Source: Mangifera indica (taxonomy: Eukaryota > Streptophyta > Magnoliopsida > Sapindales > Anacardiaceae). Taken from it: a stretch of DNA of 64,000 nucleotides. The DNA lies in contig NW_025401100.1 of NCBI RefSeq assembly GCF_011075055.1, positions 1 to 64,000 on the forward strand. Reading direction: 5' to 3'. The notes below the pieces were generated by a model, which made no database searches, was not told the origin of the DNA, and saw only the letters and a list, made by a program, of their open reading frames with translations. Shown here piece by piece: positions 35,605 to 47,203 of the stretch. The stretch's first letter is position 1. Every line of letters starts with the position of its first letter. Made by a program: the position numbers and the translations under genes.

Positions 35605-36344
35605 TTAAAGAAATGAAAAGTTGTAACAAAGGTTTTTTTTTACCAGCACCTGGCAATTATATTATTCAGTCGAAACTTAGAATAATAAAAAATATTGAGA
35701 GTGGTCCTTCGCCGTTTTCTGAACTCCATTAGTGCCATTTATATAAGATAGTGGTGGAGAGGGGTCCCCTCCCAGCAGTTTCTATCTGAATATTTAGAAG
35801 AAGAGTGTGACATGTCCATAAATCAAATAATTTTATATATAAATAATAACGTATTATTAAATAATTAGATAATTTTAATTTAAAGATAAAATAATAATTA
35901 ATTATATGTAAAATTATATATATTATTTATATAAATAATTTTATTATTAAAAAATAGTATTAGGCAAATTATATTTATGGAAAACATTTTAAATTGAAAT
36001 GGTAAAAGATTTGATCCTCAATTTGGTAAGATTTGCAAAGAAAACCCACTCAAGTTTAAAGTTTAAACGGGTAATATGTTAGAAAGTATAATTGTATGAT
36101 AAGACATAATTTAAATATTCAAAGTAAGTTAGATAGACCGAAATAATAATAATTAAAACAAGGTGATATAAATATAATTTTAAATATATAATGAAATACT
36201 TAGATAAAATATTATTATGTTATTAGATATTAATTTATTATTATTTTAAAATTATTTAATTATATAATAATATATTATTTATGTATTAATTTTATAATAT
36301 ATACATAATTTTATTAATAGTTTTATTTAAAATAATAATAATAA
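35605..36344. other. AT-rich DNA with degenerate hairpin elements
   Basis: About 35815-35960 and 36180-36340 consist of ATATATAAATAATA-type sequence with inverted symmetry around TTTTAATTTAAAGATAAAA. These are probably old copies of MITE family 2. No coding signal. Confidence 0.45.
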
Positions 36345-36500
36345 AATTATGTATATTTATTTTAAATACATAAATATGTATATATTTATAAGTGTTATCA
36401 CATGATTAAATGATTTTGAATTAAAAATAAAATAATATCTAATTATATAATAATATATATAAGTATATATACATTCAAATATTCAAATGTAGTTTTACTC
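36345..36500. mobile_element. Hairpin MITE, family 2, third copy
   Basis: Left AAAATTATGTATATTTATTT is mirrored by right ACATTCAAATATTCAAATGTAGTTTTA around TTTTGAATTAAAAATAAAATAAT. It ends in the family edge AGTTTTACTC and lies about 90 bp from foldback copy 8. Confidence 0.55.
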
Positions 36501-36588
36501 TAATAATAATAATTAATATAATAATATTATATGTATAATTTTATATATAAAATATATCACTATATAATTAAATATTATATTATTTATA

Positions 36589-37337
36589 GGCTAAACGACT
36601 ATTTCCCACCCAAGGTATGCTGTAATGACAAGTTTCTACCCTTTAACTATGGAAACACCAAATACCCACCCATGACCGGTTAAATTTAACAGAACCCTAA
36701 CGCCTAAAAATTTTATCTCTTTTTGCCCCCCTAAACTTTAAAAACTAAAATTTTCCCTCAGCCTAAGTTTTAAAAAATGGCAGTTTCACCCTAGGTTCGG
36801 TTGAAATCTCCGACGACCTCTCTGACTCCATTGCCGATGGCCTCTCCCTCTCGAAGCATCCTCTCCTTCCAGCGATCTCTTTCCTCCCATTTGGAGGGCT
36901 AATCGGCGTCGGAGACGCCTTGGGAGACGAAAAACTTCGTCGGCGAAGACGGAGTTCCAGACGAAGTTCTTCGTTTCCCAAGGCATCTCCAATGCCGATC
37001 AATCCTTCAAATGAGAGGAAAGAGATCGCTGAAAGGAGAGGATGTCTCAGGAGAGAGAGGCCGTCGGTAATAGAGCCGGAGATTTCAAAACCAAACCCTA
37101 GGGTGAAACTGCCATTTTTTAAAACTTAGACTGGGGAAAAATTTTAGTTTTCAAAGTTTAGGAGGATAAAAATAGATTATATTTTAGTTTATTTTTTAAT
37201 ATTATAGAGAAAATGATGATTTTACCCTTACCACTGTTATTTTTAACTAGTCATGGGTGAGTATTTGGTGTTTCTATAGTTAAATGATAGAAACTTGTCA
37301 TTACAACATATCTTGGATGGAAAATAGTTGTTTGGCC
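36589..37337. mobile_element. Foldback (MULE-like) element, copy 8, nearly perfect palindrome
   Basis: The left end GGCTAAACGACTATTTCCC and the right end (reverse complement GGCCAAACAACTATTTTCC) stay complementary through TAATGACAAGTTTCTA, GAAACACCAAATAC and on to the core at about 36950 (GACGAAAAACTTCGTCGG). The two arms give mirror-image open frames: 79 codons on minus (36763-37002) and 69 on plus (36920-37129), both ending VKLPFFKT. Flanks TTATTTATA (36580-36588) and TTATTTATT (37338-37346) match 8/9. It lies only about 360 bp upstream of the TPP start codon. Confidence 0.85.
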
Positions 37338-37620
37338 TTATTTATTGTTTGGCCTTATTTATACATAAAATTATACAGAGAGAGTGGGCTCAGAAAAGGG
37401 TGGTCCCTATAGTATGTGGTGGAAAAGTACCGGTAGCCCAGAAAACGGGTTGTTTCGTCCGTTAGTGCCGTGAAAGAAAGTTTATAAATTGACCAGCCAC
37501 CTCCCCAGTTGTCACTCGTTAGCTTTGTGTTTAGTGCGCGACTGATTTTCAACTTTTTTAACACTTAAAACCTCCCTTCTTTCTCTCCTCCCCTCACCTC
37601 ACCTGCTCAAAACAAATCTT

Positions 37621-37645
37621 TCTTCTTCTTCTTCTTCTTCTTCTT
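37621..37645 (+). repeat. (TTC)n tract in the TPP 5' UTR
   Basis: About eight TTC units, continuing a pyrimidine-rich leader, 50 bp before the TPP start codon. CT-rich leaders are common in plant genes. Confidence 0.7.
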
Positions 37646-37693
37646 TCTGTTTCTCTGTTTTTGCTCAATACTCTGTTTTCTTGTTTAGAAAAC

Positions 37694-39721
37694 ATGACTA
37701 ATCAAAATGTGATGCTTTCTGAATCCAAGCCAACTATTGGGGTCAAGATTACACTCACCTTGTCCAACTCTGCTCTATTCTCACAGCCATCGCCTGCTGG
37801 CTACATCACCATATCTCGAAAGAAGCTCTTGAAAAAACTTGATGATGAAGGAGGTACCAAACTCAATGCTTGGGTCGACTCTATGAGAGACTCTTCTCCT
37901 ACTCGTGCCAAGTCCACTGCTTCTGTAACCGAAACTGAAGAGCAAACTTCTTGGATTGTACGTACATATGACTGATCTCTTGTACTTCTTATTACTATAC
38001 ACACACACACACACACACACATATTGGCGGATTTCTCGAACATTGCTGAACTTTGTTTTTTGTTCTTCGTAATAGGCTCATCATCCATCAGCTTTAAGCA
38101 AGTTTGAGGAGATTGTGAATGCTTCCAAAGGGAAGAAATTAGTCATGTTTCTTGACTACGACGGTACCCTGGCACCTATTGTTGAAGACCCGGATCGAGC
38201 TTTCATGACCAACGAGGTTTGTTCTGTTTTCACCTCTCCCTCTCTCTCTCTCTCTCTGATACTTTCATTTTTATTCTGTCAATTATAAATACTGAAAAGT
38301 CCTTGAAATACAGATGCGAGAAGCTGTAAGGGACGTCGCCAGATATTTTCCCACAGCTATAGTGACCGGGAGATGCCGAGATAAGGTACATTTTTTTCAT
38401 CACCATTCACAAGTCCTCATTAAATTTTCTTCTCCTGATTTTCGATTGTATTATGTTAATCTAACGTTGTTTCAACACCGCAAATTTGCAGGTTTTCAGC
38501 TTTGTAAAATTAGCAGAGCTTTACTACGCAGGAAGCCATGGCATGGACATCGAGGGGCCATCCAAAAGTCGTAAATACAAGAAGGTGTGTGAATGATCAA
38601 AGCTAAACTTGTACACTTGATGTAAAAGACTTTCGTTTTTGTTCATTATTTTGAATGGTTTTTTTCTTATTTTGAACTCCCAGGGTAATCAAGGAGTTCT
38701 CTTTCAACCGGCCAGCGAATTCCTCCCCATGATTGACGAGGTTTGTTTTCTTCTACCAACCTGTTGAAAATGGTAAGAGAGAGCAGTATGCATGCATGGG
38801 AGATTTATGTAATTTTGTATCATCTTTTTCCACATTCAGGTTTACAAAACCCTGTTAGAAAAAACAAAATCAATTCCAGGGGCTAAGGTTGAAAACAACA
38901 AGTTTTGTCTCTCCGTACACTTTCGCTGTGTTGATGAAAAGGTACAAATCAAACCCACATATCTGGTAACAATTTTTACACATTTTTTAGGCTAATATTT
39001 GCTTTGTTTGTTTAACAGAGCTGGGGTGCATTAGTTGAGGATGTTAGATTAGTTCTTAATGAGTATCCAAAGCTGAAACTAACTCAAGGAAGAAAGGTAG
39101 GCTATTGATCATGATTTTCCACCAGACAAAAAAAATAATAAAGTAATCTGATTAACTCTTCATTGGTTCCAACAGGTGCTGGAGATCCGCCCAACAATAA
39201 AATGGGACAAAGGCAGAGCCCTTGAGTTCTTGCTAGAGGCATTAGGTGGGCATATGTTCCTTGCTTTAATTAATATTGTTATCTTCATTGGAGTTTTCGT
39301 AATTAATATTGTTGGTTAATTGGGGTTCTTCAGGATATGCCAATTCTAAAGATGTTGTACCAGTTTACATTGGCGATGATCGAACTGATGAGGATGCCTT
39401 CAAGGTATCAAATTTTCTTCTAAACAGATTAAATATTCTTAATTTTATTCACCCTTTTTCTAACCTACCCATTATTGTAGGTTTTGCGCGATAGAGGACA
39501 GGGCTTTGGGATTCTTGTTTCTAAAGTTCCCAAGGATACAAATGCTTCCTATTCTCTCCAAGAACCATCCGAGGTAGATTATTTTTCCTTGTTGATTCGG
39601 TGTTTTCTTAGTTATTTTCCAGGATGCAAGTTAGGCTAATATTCTACTACTGATTTTACAGGTGAATGCATTTTTGCGGCGTTTGGTAGATTGGAAGCGC
39701 TTCTCTCTACGCCAACAGTAA
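37694..39721 (+). CDS. TPP: Trehalose-6-phosphate phosphatase, 11 exons, 366 aa
   Basis: Exons: 37694-37957, 38076-38216, 38314-38385, 38492-38584, 38684-38740, 38840-38941, 39019-39096, 39176-39245, 39334-39404, 39481-39573 and 39662-39721. All borders are GT-AG with consistent phase (1101 bp). The enzyme hydrolyses trehalose-6-phosphate to trehalose, controlling the sugar signal T6P. HAD-family motifs are present: [16 protein letters not shown] with nucleophile Asp115 and acid/base Asp117; TGRCRDK (153-159); YAGSHGMDI (171-179); and [10 protein letters not shown] (306-315) with the Mg-binding Asp residues. Length and exon pattern fit stand-alone plant class II TPPs (about 370 aa). The N-terminal 95 residues are variable, as usual; an organelle signal is not obvious. 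Intron 1 holds an (AC)11 repeat and intron 2 a (TC)n tract. The gene is intact. Confidence 0.96.
37999..38020 (+). repeat. (AC)11 microsatellite in TPP intron 1
   Basis: A perfect AC dinucleotide run within the first TPP intron. Likely length-variable between individuals. Confidence 0.9.
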
Positions 39722-40279
39722 TATGTTTGTAAAGATTAAGAAATTGATCAATCCCACCAACCGAAATTGGTTTTAAGGGTGGATTATTGTATTAATTTTT
39801 CTTGTTCGGAAATTTTAAAATGGCAAATGTGAAAAAAAAATCCCGAAATTTGGAAGCGTTTGTTCGCTTCTTCTCTCTTAGAAGTTGTACATTCTTTTTA
39901 TTTTACTTTTATCGGAAATTAACAAAAAAAAAAAAAGAGGTTCTCACCATCTTGAAACATGTTTGATGTTTTTTAATACTGCGAGGAATCCGGTGATGAA
40001 ATTGAAGTGTGAATCTTTGAACTCGGTTGTGTCCACACGAGCCACCGTTGCATTATTTAATGCACAGCATCGTAGAGATGCCCTGGAAAGTCAGCCAGCT
40101 TGGCTCTTTATTAAATGCTTCTATGTATTTGTATGTATCAACTTCCGGTGCTTCTAAGTTCATAGTTGACAACACAAACCACGGATATCATATTAGTCTT
40201 TCGTTATCAATTTGATAGGTCTGAAATTTTAACCCTGATGATGATGTTATATGTGTTATGAATTTATATACGAGATAAC
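39722..40279. other. TPP 3' flank
   Basis: 3' UTR with A-runs near 39833 and 39924. A plus-strand frame at about 39997-40110 reads SLNSVVSTRATVALFNAQ, which looks coding-like but could not be assigned. Confidence 0.4.
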
Positions 40280-40670
40280 ATGAAATTAAGATTGAATTTG
40301 AATTGAACCAAACTCGAATAGAATGAAGTTGGTTTGCAAGAGAGTTTAGCTCGATTCGGTTTAACTCAACCCATGTTTGACTCTCTTCATAGATTAGAAG
40401 TTCATGTTTGGCTTCTATTCGTGTAGACAAGCCGAACTTAGGGTAAGCTTGCCAATCTCGTTCGTTCGAATTTAGTTCACTTGTGATTCATGCAGTGTAG
40501 TTTAAAATTTTTTTTAAATATATTTTAGTTTGAACTCAGGTTCGTTTATGTCAAGCTCGAGTTTGGGCTCATGATTGTTTTCAAATATATTTTTGTTTGA
40601 ATTCGTATATGTCAGACTCGAGTTTGGGTTCATTCGAGCAAGCTTGCTTCAAATTCAGCCCCATATGAAA
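40280..40670. repeat. Degenerate TTCGA/CTCGAG-rich repeat with ~66 bp internal tandem pair
   Basis: AAATATATTTTAGTTTGAAC...GTCAAGCTCGAGTTTGGGC is followed by AAATATATTTTTGTTTGAAT...GTCAGACTCGAGTTTGGGT, two copies spaced about 66 bp apart (from 40513). Similar motifs occur at 2263-2830. Probably transposon-derived. Confidence 0.5.
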
Positions 40671-42724
40671 TATAACCTGAAGAAGTAGCATGAAGAGCAA
40701 AAGAAAAAGCATTATGTATAAGAGAGTATAAGTTTAAGTCTTCTCTGATAATATATTAAAATCAAACTCTTGACTTACTTAAATTAATGATTGTGGGTTT
40801 CAGCCCAATTTGATGGTTTAACTCAAGTGGAATTCACCGTTACATACAAAAAAAAAAAAAGAAATATATTTGCATGGCAAATAAAACTTGTCAATACTTC
40901 AACAAATAAGAAAGTCATATCATGGAATTCGCCTAATTATCTCTGAAAACAGCACTTTGTAGCAGATTAACGTGTTATGAATCTAATAAGGAAGTGTAAA
41001 CTCCCCTAACCAAAGTGCTTCATTCATTATGACCCACAGAAGAACACATGTTTATACATGCATCTGCGGCTTTTTCTCAGAGAATAAATTAAGCAACTAG
41101 TAGTTAAATGATGCTTTATTTTTAGCAGAGTGATTAATAGAGAGATTAGGCAGCCTTGATCGATGGGATGGGACAATGTTCATATGAATACACAGTTTTC
41201 TAAATCAAATATTTATATTAAGTTAAGACAGCTAGAAGTTTGTATACAAATAAAGAAGGGGAAGAAGTGATAAAAGTTGAAAATGATATTGACACCAAAG
41301 CCATTGCTTACAAAACAGAAAAATAGACCTAAACCATTGGGCACTTAGATTTTAGAGAGCCCACCTCAAAAGATTAAAGGAATCTAAAAGCTGTATTTAA
41401 ATGGATGAAAAAACTTAAATTAATGGTTATTTTCAGAGAGTTAGGTGGTGAAAGAGAAACCCACTACCAGGAAGGGTTTCCAATGGTTGAAGAAGAGTTG
41501 GAATCCACTGAAAGTGCCTGATTTGAAGAAGACACATGGATTTTTTCTACTGAGGACACCCAACATGCTTCCAAGCCATGAAACACCCTGATGATCTCCT
41601 TCTTTCATACGTGTAAAGAAATATGCCACTAGATTCAACCCATCATTGTTGCCCTAATCTCTATTAATTTAACCACTATAAACCTTTAATTATTGGTGGA
41701 AAAGGGGATCACTTCCCCATAACAACCAACTATACTACTAACCTCACTAAGTGACCACACTACTTAATATTATTAATTAATAAAGTAAACAGCTTTTATT
41801 CGCTAATCAAATCTTCATCAAATATTAACCTTGTTAGATCTTCTATAAAGTAGGTTCTCTAAAGCAATATACAATTAGCTTTTGTTGAACCCTGGCTCCC
41901 GCTCCCAAGAATATGAAATGATCTTGCTCCATTATTATATCTTTGCACTCTGTGTTTACAGCTTCAACCCATGACCTGGAACAGTACTTTTGAGCTCATG
42001 CAGGCTTATATTAATATTTAAACATATATAGATCTAGTTTCCATATGTTTTTGCTCTACAGAGATGCTCCTTGCAAACTGTTTTTGCCATGAAGATACTC
42101 ACCAATAATGGTTTCTTGTAAACGTGTCAATCTAAGCTACTGGTTAATGGTCCCGGCATAGAGGGTTGAGCGCTGCTCGGCAGAGTGGTTCATTTTCAAA
42201 TAAAGAATCATAATTTCGTACCAAAGTCTGGTCAATGTTGGGCTGTTCTCAACAATGGCATATAATTGATTCCCATGTGATCAAGGCGATGACATTGTTA
42301 CAGGGAGCAAATTTATTAGCTGTCTCGTTTTTCTGTAAAAAAATATGGATTTGTTTCTTCGTTCGCACGCACTTGCACCATTATTGGAGGATAACTCTCT
42401 GACAGATGACTGCAGTAACCAAATGAACCTCCATTTTTTTCCCAGCAGTATTATAAAATATTATTAATGTATGCACCAGGTTTTCAGCTTTTAATCCTTT
42501 AACTAAGAGAAAGCGGTCGTTTTAAATATTGATGATGATGACTAATCCTAATCAGCTGTGCATAGAATATTTTCTACTTGTCAAACTAACGAGGCAGGAC
42601 CAGGGACCCTATGTTGCCACTTATTTTGTTTTATTTATATTGAGATTGACTCTGCAAAGGTTCCTTTCTTTCTTTCTTTCTTTTTTTTTCTCTACTGGTT
42701 ACCACTGTTGCCATGTGTAATCTG
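40671..42724. other. Intergenic DNA, no firm gene
   Basis: No annotated gene. One minus-strand frame of 55 codons (41441-41608) has a coding-like composition and is listed among the findings. (TTTC)n simple sequence lies at about 42660-42690. Confidence 0.45.
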
Positions 42725-43147
42725 TTATTCAAGTAATAGAGTATGGAACTCATGTTCAGCTTCAGCCATTACTGAATCCCAATGCACATATTGGTAGAGC
42801 TCCAAAAGTTTATTGAAAGCATCTAAGTGATCATGTAGATCACCAGTTCCATTGAATGCAATAATTGATGGTGCCTTGAAGCCATTTGTTAGTGGATCAT
42901 GGCGTTCGAAGAGGGTAAATAGGAATTCTATGACTTTAATTTTTGGCTCATCCTTCTAGATGGTTAGTCTGTCAAGGGATAGTTTTAGCCCATGTAGTTG
43001 GATATCTGCTGAGTTTATCTTGACCACTTTCTTTAAAGAGACCCGTGGGACATTTAAGAGGTTGCAAAGATCTTGCCCTTGGATTTGGTAACAGAGGTAA
43101 CGTAATCTATCAAAGACACTTCTTGAGTTGTCTTGTAGTGGCAACAA
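42725..43147 (-). pseudogene. Ty3/Gypsy gag fragment
   Basis: One continuous minus-strand reading frame of 140 codons, interrupted only by a TAG at 42956-42958. Upstream of the stop is SVFDRLRYLCYQIQGQDLCN. After it come HDPLTNGFKAPSIIAFNGTG and DLHDHLDAFNKL, the characteristic plant Gypsy gag block (PL...P..F.G..DP..HL..F). No capsid zinc knuckle, protease or reverse transcriptase was found nearby. It is a 5'- and 3'-truncated relic. Confidence 0.75.
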
Positions 43148-43199
43148 GTAGATTGTGGCCCGGCAAGGAGACGCAAGGCTCGATGTCTTGTGACCTGAG

Positions 43200-43415
43200 T
43201 TAACATTTATAAGTCGTGGGTTGACACCTTAATGTTAATTGACATTATTATGATATAAGTTATGCTTTGTATATCATTGGTTGACGTTGTCATGATATGA
43301 GTTACATAAATCACATTGTCTAGACAATGAGTATGCTTTACGTGTCATTGGTTAGTTCTGTCATGGTGTGAATTAGGGGTTGCATGTCATCAAACAACAC
43401 TGTTGTTACATGAGT
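43200..43415. repeat. Imperfect tandem repeats of a ~70 bp unit
   Basis: Variants of CATTGGTTGACGTTGTCATGATATGAGTTA recur (TTGACATTATTATGATATAAGTTATG, TCATTGGTTAGTTCTGTCATGGTGTGAATTA, CAAACAACACTGTTGTTACATGAGTTAG). The segment adjoins the Gypsy relic and could be part of that element's leader. Confidence 0.45.
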
Positions 43416-45158
43416 TAGAATCTACACATTCTACATTAGTGTAGTGACGAGGATTGTTAATTTTATTGTGTAAGTATTTTTTTGCACGTTAGAGAAGGGA
43501 AAAACACCCTTAGCCCAGGGCACCCTGCCTGCCTGTGTCTCTATTGGCAGAAACCTGGACTGGTCATGCAAGAACCTTGGGACCTCATGACAACTATTGA
43601 TCTTGAGGAAAACGGGTCCCCACTTTTGTTGATGGGGCAGCAATATCCAAATGCTGGATCAAAATGGTGATGACATTACCACCATTGGCATCCTTTAATT
43701 ACAAATGTTCGTTAGGTGTGATAAATTCCAACTATTAAAGCAAATTGTTTTCCAGAGGCAAGATCCAGTGGCCCCGGTCTTGGAGGAGGAGTGACATTGT
43801 GGCTGGGATTAAATTTATCATTCACTTGGTATCACTTATAGTTCTTTTAGTTCTTCTTCCATAGGTCATAGAGAAAAAGAGCTTTACAGAAGATTGTCAA
43901 AAGCCTGGTTGCTTTTGATGGACAGACCAAGAACTATACAGCGACTCTATTTTTAGCATCGAATTGTTGGTGTTAAAAATTGTACTGAGAAGTCCATTGA
44001 ATCATGAGTATAATTCGATGCTAGGTTGTTGAGAAAAATTGTAAATCATAAGATTGCAATCAATAAAATGTCATTTTTAATATGATTCAACCTACTCTTT
44101 TGAAGCCTACATCTATGGGTATATTTTTGATTGTTTGAGTTCACAATTTGGTAGAGTAATAATAAAATATTAAAACCATTATCCTTAAGACTTTGTATAA
44201 TTATTTATTTATATGTTAATTAAAAGGTAAGTTTACAAGTGTAATTATATAATTGAATATAGAGAATCGTATGTTTTTCATTTAGTATAAAGTGATTATT
44301 TTCCAATCGCGAAAAGAGTTTTAATAGAATATGATCTCATAATAATAAAAAACTATCGTCAAATGTTGAGGAGATCATAAGAAATAATTATAATTACTAA
44401 AGTTATTTTTATCCTTTTTCAGACAGAATATTTTTTGTTCACATTGTATCATAAACTAGTATATAGATAAAGATAATATGGTTGGTCTATGCATACAGTG
44501 TATATAGTTTGTCGTTATATATTTACCCATTATCTATTCGTCAAAACCTCCATGAGTTCGAGAGAAATTTGATCTCACAACCAACTTTAAAGTAAATTGG
44601 GAAATCTATGTCTTTTTCATTGAGCGAAAGTGCACCATGATGACAAGTTGTTCTCTATCACCATCCGAAATGAAATGACATTCTTGTATTGTTGTGCTTC
44701 AGTAACATGCCATTTAGATCAAATCCTAGTTTCTTCCATTATCATTTTGTTTTCTTGTGGAATTATAATCAAGTGGCCAAGTCATAAATGGACCTCCATA
44801 AAGTTTATGCAATAATGTGACGTAAATTGACTGACTGACAGTTGAGATTCATTCGTGAGCCAGATATTTGCCTCGTCTTTGTTTATCGAAAATATTCATG
44901 GGCTCCACGTACGCCAAGCCCATTTAAACTGCTGCTAAAATGGGAATCTGTCAGCTTGGGACGCAACAACACAACCCCTAAAATATATATATACACACAC
45001 ACATCTCAGTTGGGTTGGGCTGGGTTGGTATTTGACTCTGTCATTTCCACTCCTGCCCGCCCAATCTCATAACCATCCATGACTTATGGCTGTTTCTGCA
45101 ACTGTTCTATTCAATAATACAAAATTAAAGTTGGTAATTAATACATGAATAATGATAA
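43416..45158. other. Intergenic DNA, possible further retrotransposon relic
   Basis: No confident gene. Open frames at 43431-43643, 43482-43670, 44630-44815 and 44842-45072 have no recognisable domain. (TA)/(CA) simple sequence lies at about 44984-45003. Confidence 0.45.
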
Positions 45159-45920
45159 GGCCAAAATACTATTTCCTATCCAAGTTTTAATTTAAAATTA
45201 AATACATATTTATGATATTTTAAAAACTTAAATACTCATTTATAATAAATTTTTTATTAAAATTTTTTATTAAAATTAAAGATAAAATCGTCTTTTATTA
45301 AAAAATTTAAAAAATTAAAATTTTAGCACATTTTACTCTTTATATTTAAAAATCTCATAATTTTTTTTTCATCCAAAGTTTTCAAGTTTTGAAAAGTAAT
45401 TATTTAACTCTCAAATCCTTAAAGTTTCTTTCTCCCCTTACTGACGACTATTTGTAACGACGACGACCTCTAAAAACACAACGGGAGAGTTAGAGTCACC
45501 TTTGATAGAATTCTTTTGTCTCCATCAATGAGACAAAAAGACATTATCTCTTCACTTTCGTCAATGAAGAGAATTCATCTCTGTCAATAAAGAGAAAATA
45601 TCTTTTCGTCTCATTAAAGGAGACAAAGAAACTCTATTGAAGATGACTTTGACTCTCTTATTGCGTTTTCAGATGTCATCGTCATCGAAGATGGTTAAAA
45701 ACTTTAGGTGGGAGGAATTGTGAGATTTTTAAATTTAAGGAGTAAAATGTGATAAATTTTAATTTTTAAAATTTTTTTAATAAATAATGACTTTCTCCCT
45801 AACCCTAACTGAGATTTTTAAAAGAAAAATTTATTATGAGTGAGTATTTAGATTTTTAAAACTCTACAAATATCTATCTATTTTTGTATTAAAACTTGGG
45901 TGAAAAATAGTAATTTTCCC
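45159..45920. mobile_element. Foldback (MULE-like) element, copy 9, with perfect 9-bp target-site duplication
   Basis: Left GGCCAAAATACTATTTCC is mirrored by right GTGAAAAATAGTAATTTTCCC, with arms complementary inwards (AAAGATAAAATCGTC against TAAATAATGACTTTCTCC). The core is a near-palindrome: GAATTCTTTTGTCTCCATC and TGAGACAAAAAGACATTATC opposed to CTTTTCGTCTCATTAAAGG. TAATGATAA flanks the element exactly at 45150-45158 and 45921-45929. Confidence 0.85.
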
Positions 45921-45929
45921 TAATGATAA

Positions 45930-47203
45930 TTTGTCTGGATTGGACAGTAATGCTTTAGTTGATCTAATGTCTAAGTAAAAACAATGTGATGATTGGTTGT
46001 TTCAATGTCTTGGTCAGACCACCAGTAGCCCCGGTGGATTGTTATTAAGGTTTATAATTGAGAGGTTATCAAATTACCCAGTAAACTTTATAAACAACTT
46101 TCAAAAATAGTTTTTGATTTTTACACTAATTCTTAAATCTCATCTTTTTTGTTCTTCACCAGAAAAGTTAGATTCTTGAGATCAGTCTAACATGGCCCAT
46201 TGATATCTCTAATCTTGCATGAGTTATTAACATTCCCAAGTGTAAGCATAGTTTCTATATTAAGTGTATTGACATATTGTGTTACTCTTATATTATTTAC
46301 CTTTCGTGTTTATCTTACGTGAATTCATGTTTGATTGAACACAAAAACTCAATTAATATGGTTGTTTCAAGGACTAACTTGAAATCAATCTTCGTGATAG
46401 TTTACGGATGAGGCTAATTTAGTGGTGACCGATAAGAGTAGAAAAATAGCAAAAGTAAATGAAGGGTTTTATTTGGTTTATATTTGAAATGGTGAATTGA
46501 AGATGAAAAAGAGGGTTGAGGCAGAAGAAGAGAGAGAGGCAGAGGAAGAAACAAAAAAAAGTGTGAGAGGATAATAGAGAAGGCATGTAATTTATGTATT
46601 TAGCCAATGAAAAATTATTTTAATAAAATTATACATATATATATATTTTTTATATAATTTATATATATAAATAATATATTATTAGATAATTATATAATTT
46701 TAAATTAAAAATAAAATAATTTTAGACATATAATTATGCAAAATTTGCCATGCTGATATTTTTAAAAACATGTATTAATTTTTTAAGTAAACAATTCCCC
46801 GCATGAGCCATGGCCTTTTATATGCATGCAAATAAATCTGATGAAAATTTGCACGAGTATATTTATATTCTATCTGTATAATGGAGTAGGCTTAATTATT
46901 AAACCTAACTCCACTGCCCCGCTTGCATCAACCTAATTTCACAGCTATATGTAGATAACAGCCAAACTAACCTACTCAGATTGGACGTTGATAAAGTGGC
47001 CTGTCACCAAACCCAAGACAACAGCCTGTGATTTTAAGTTAACCCCTAATGAATCTTTATATATTTAAGTTCACCGTTGTATCGATTCCACAGCCGGCAC
47101 TCTTCCCATTTCAACGGTCAAATCCAAATCCAAATCCAAATTAGTTTGCAATTAAAAGGCACAGACACGTAGGGTTCTGGCGTTCACAAACGCAAAGATC
47201 TAA
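45930..47203. other. Intergenic DNA and F-box gene promoter
   Basis: No gene before 47204. About 46620-46740 is an AT-rich inverted repeat like MITE family 2. The last 200 bases are the likely F-box promoter and leader. Confidence 0.5.

Noticed and set aside
39997..40110. Plus-strand frame reading SLNSVVSTRATVALFNAQ
   Set aside because: It faintly recalls an Rrp15-type motif, but the similarity is too short and no neighbouring exon was found.
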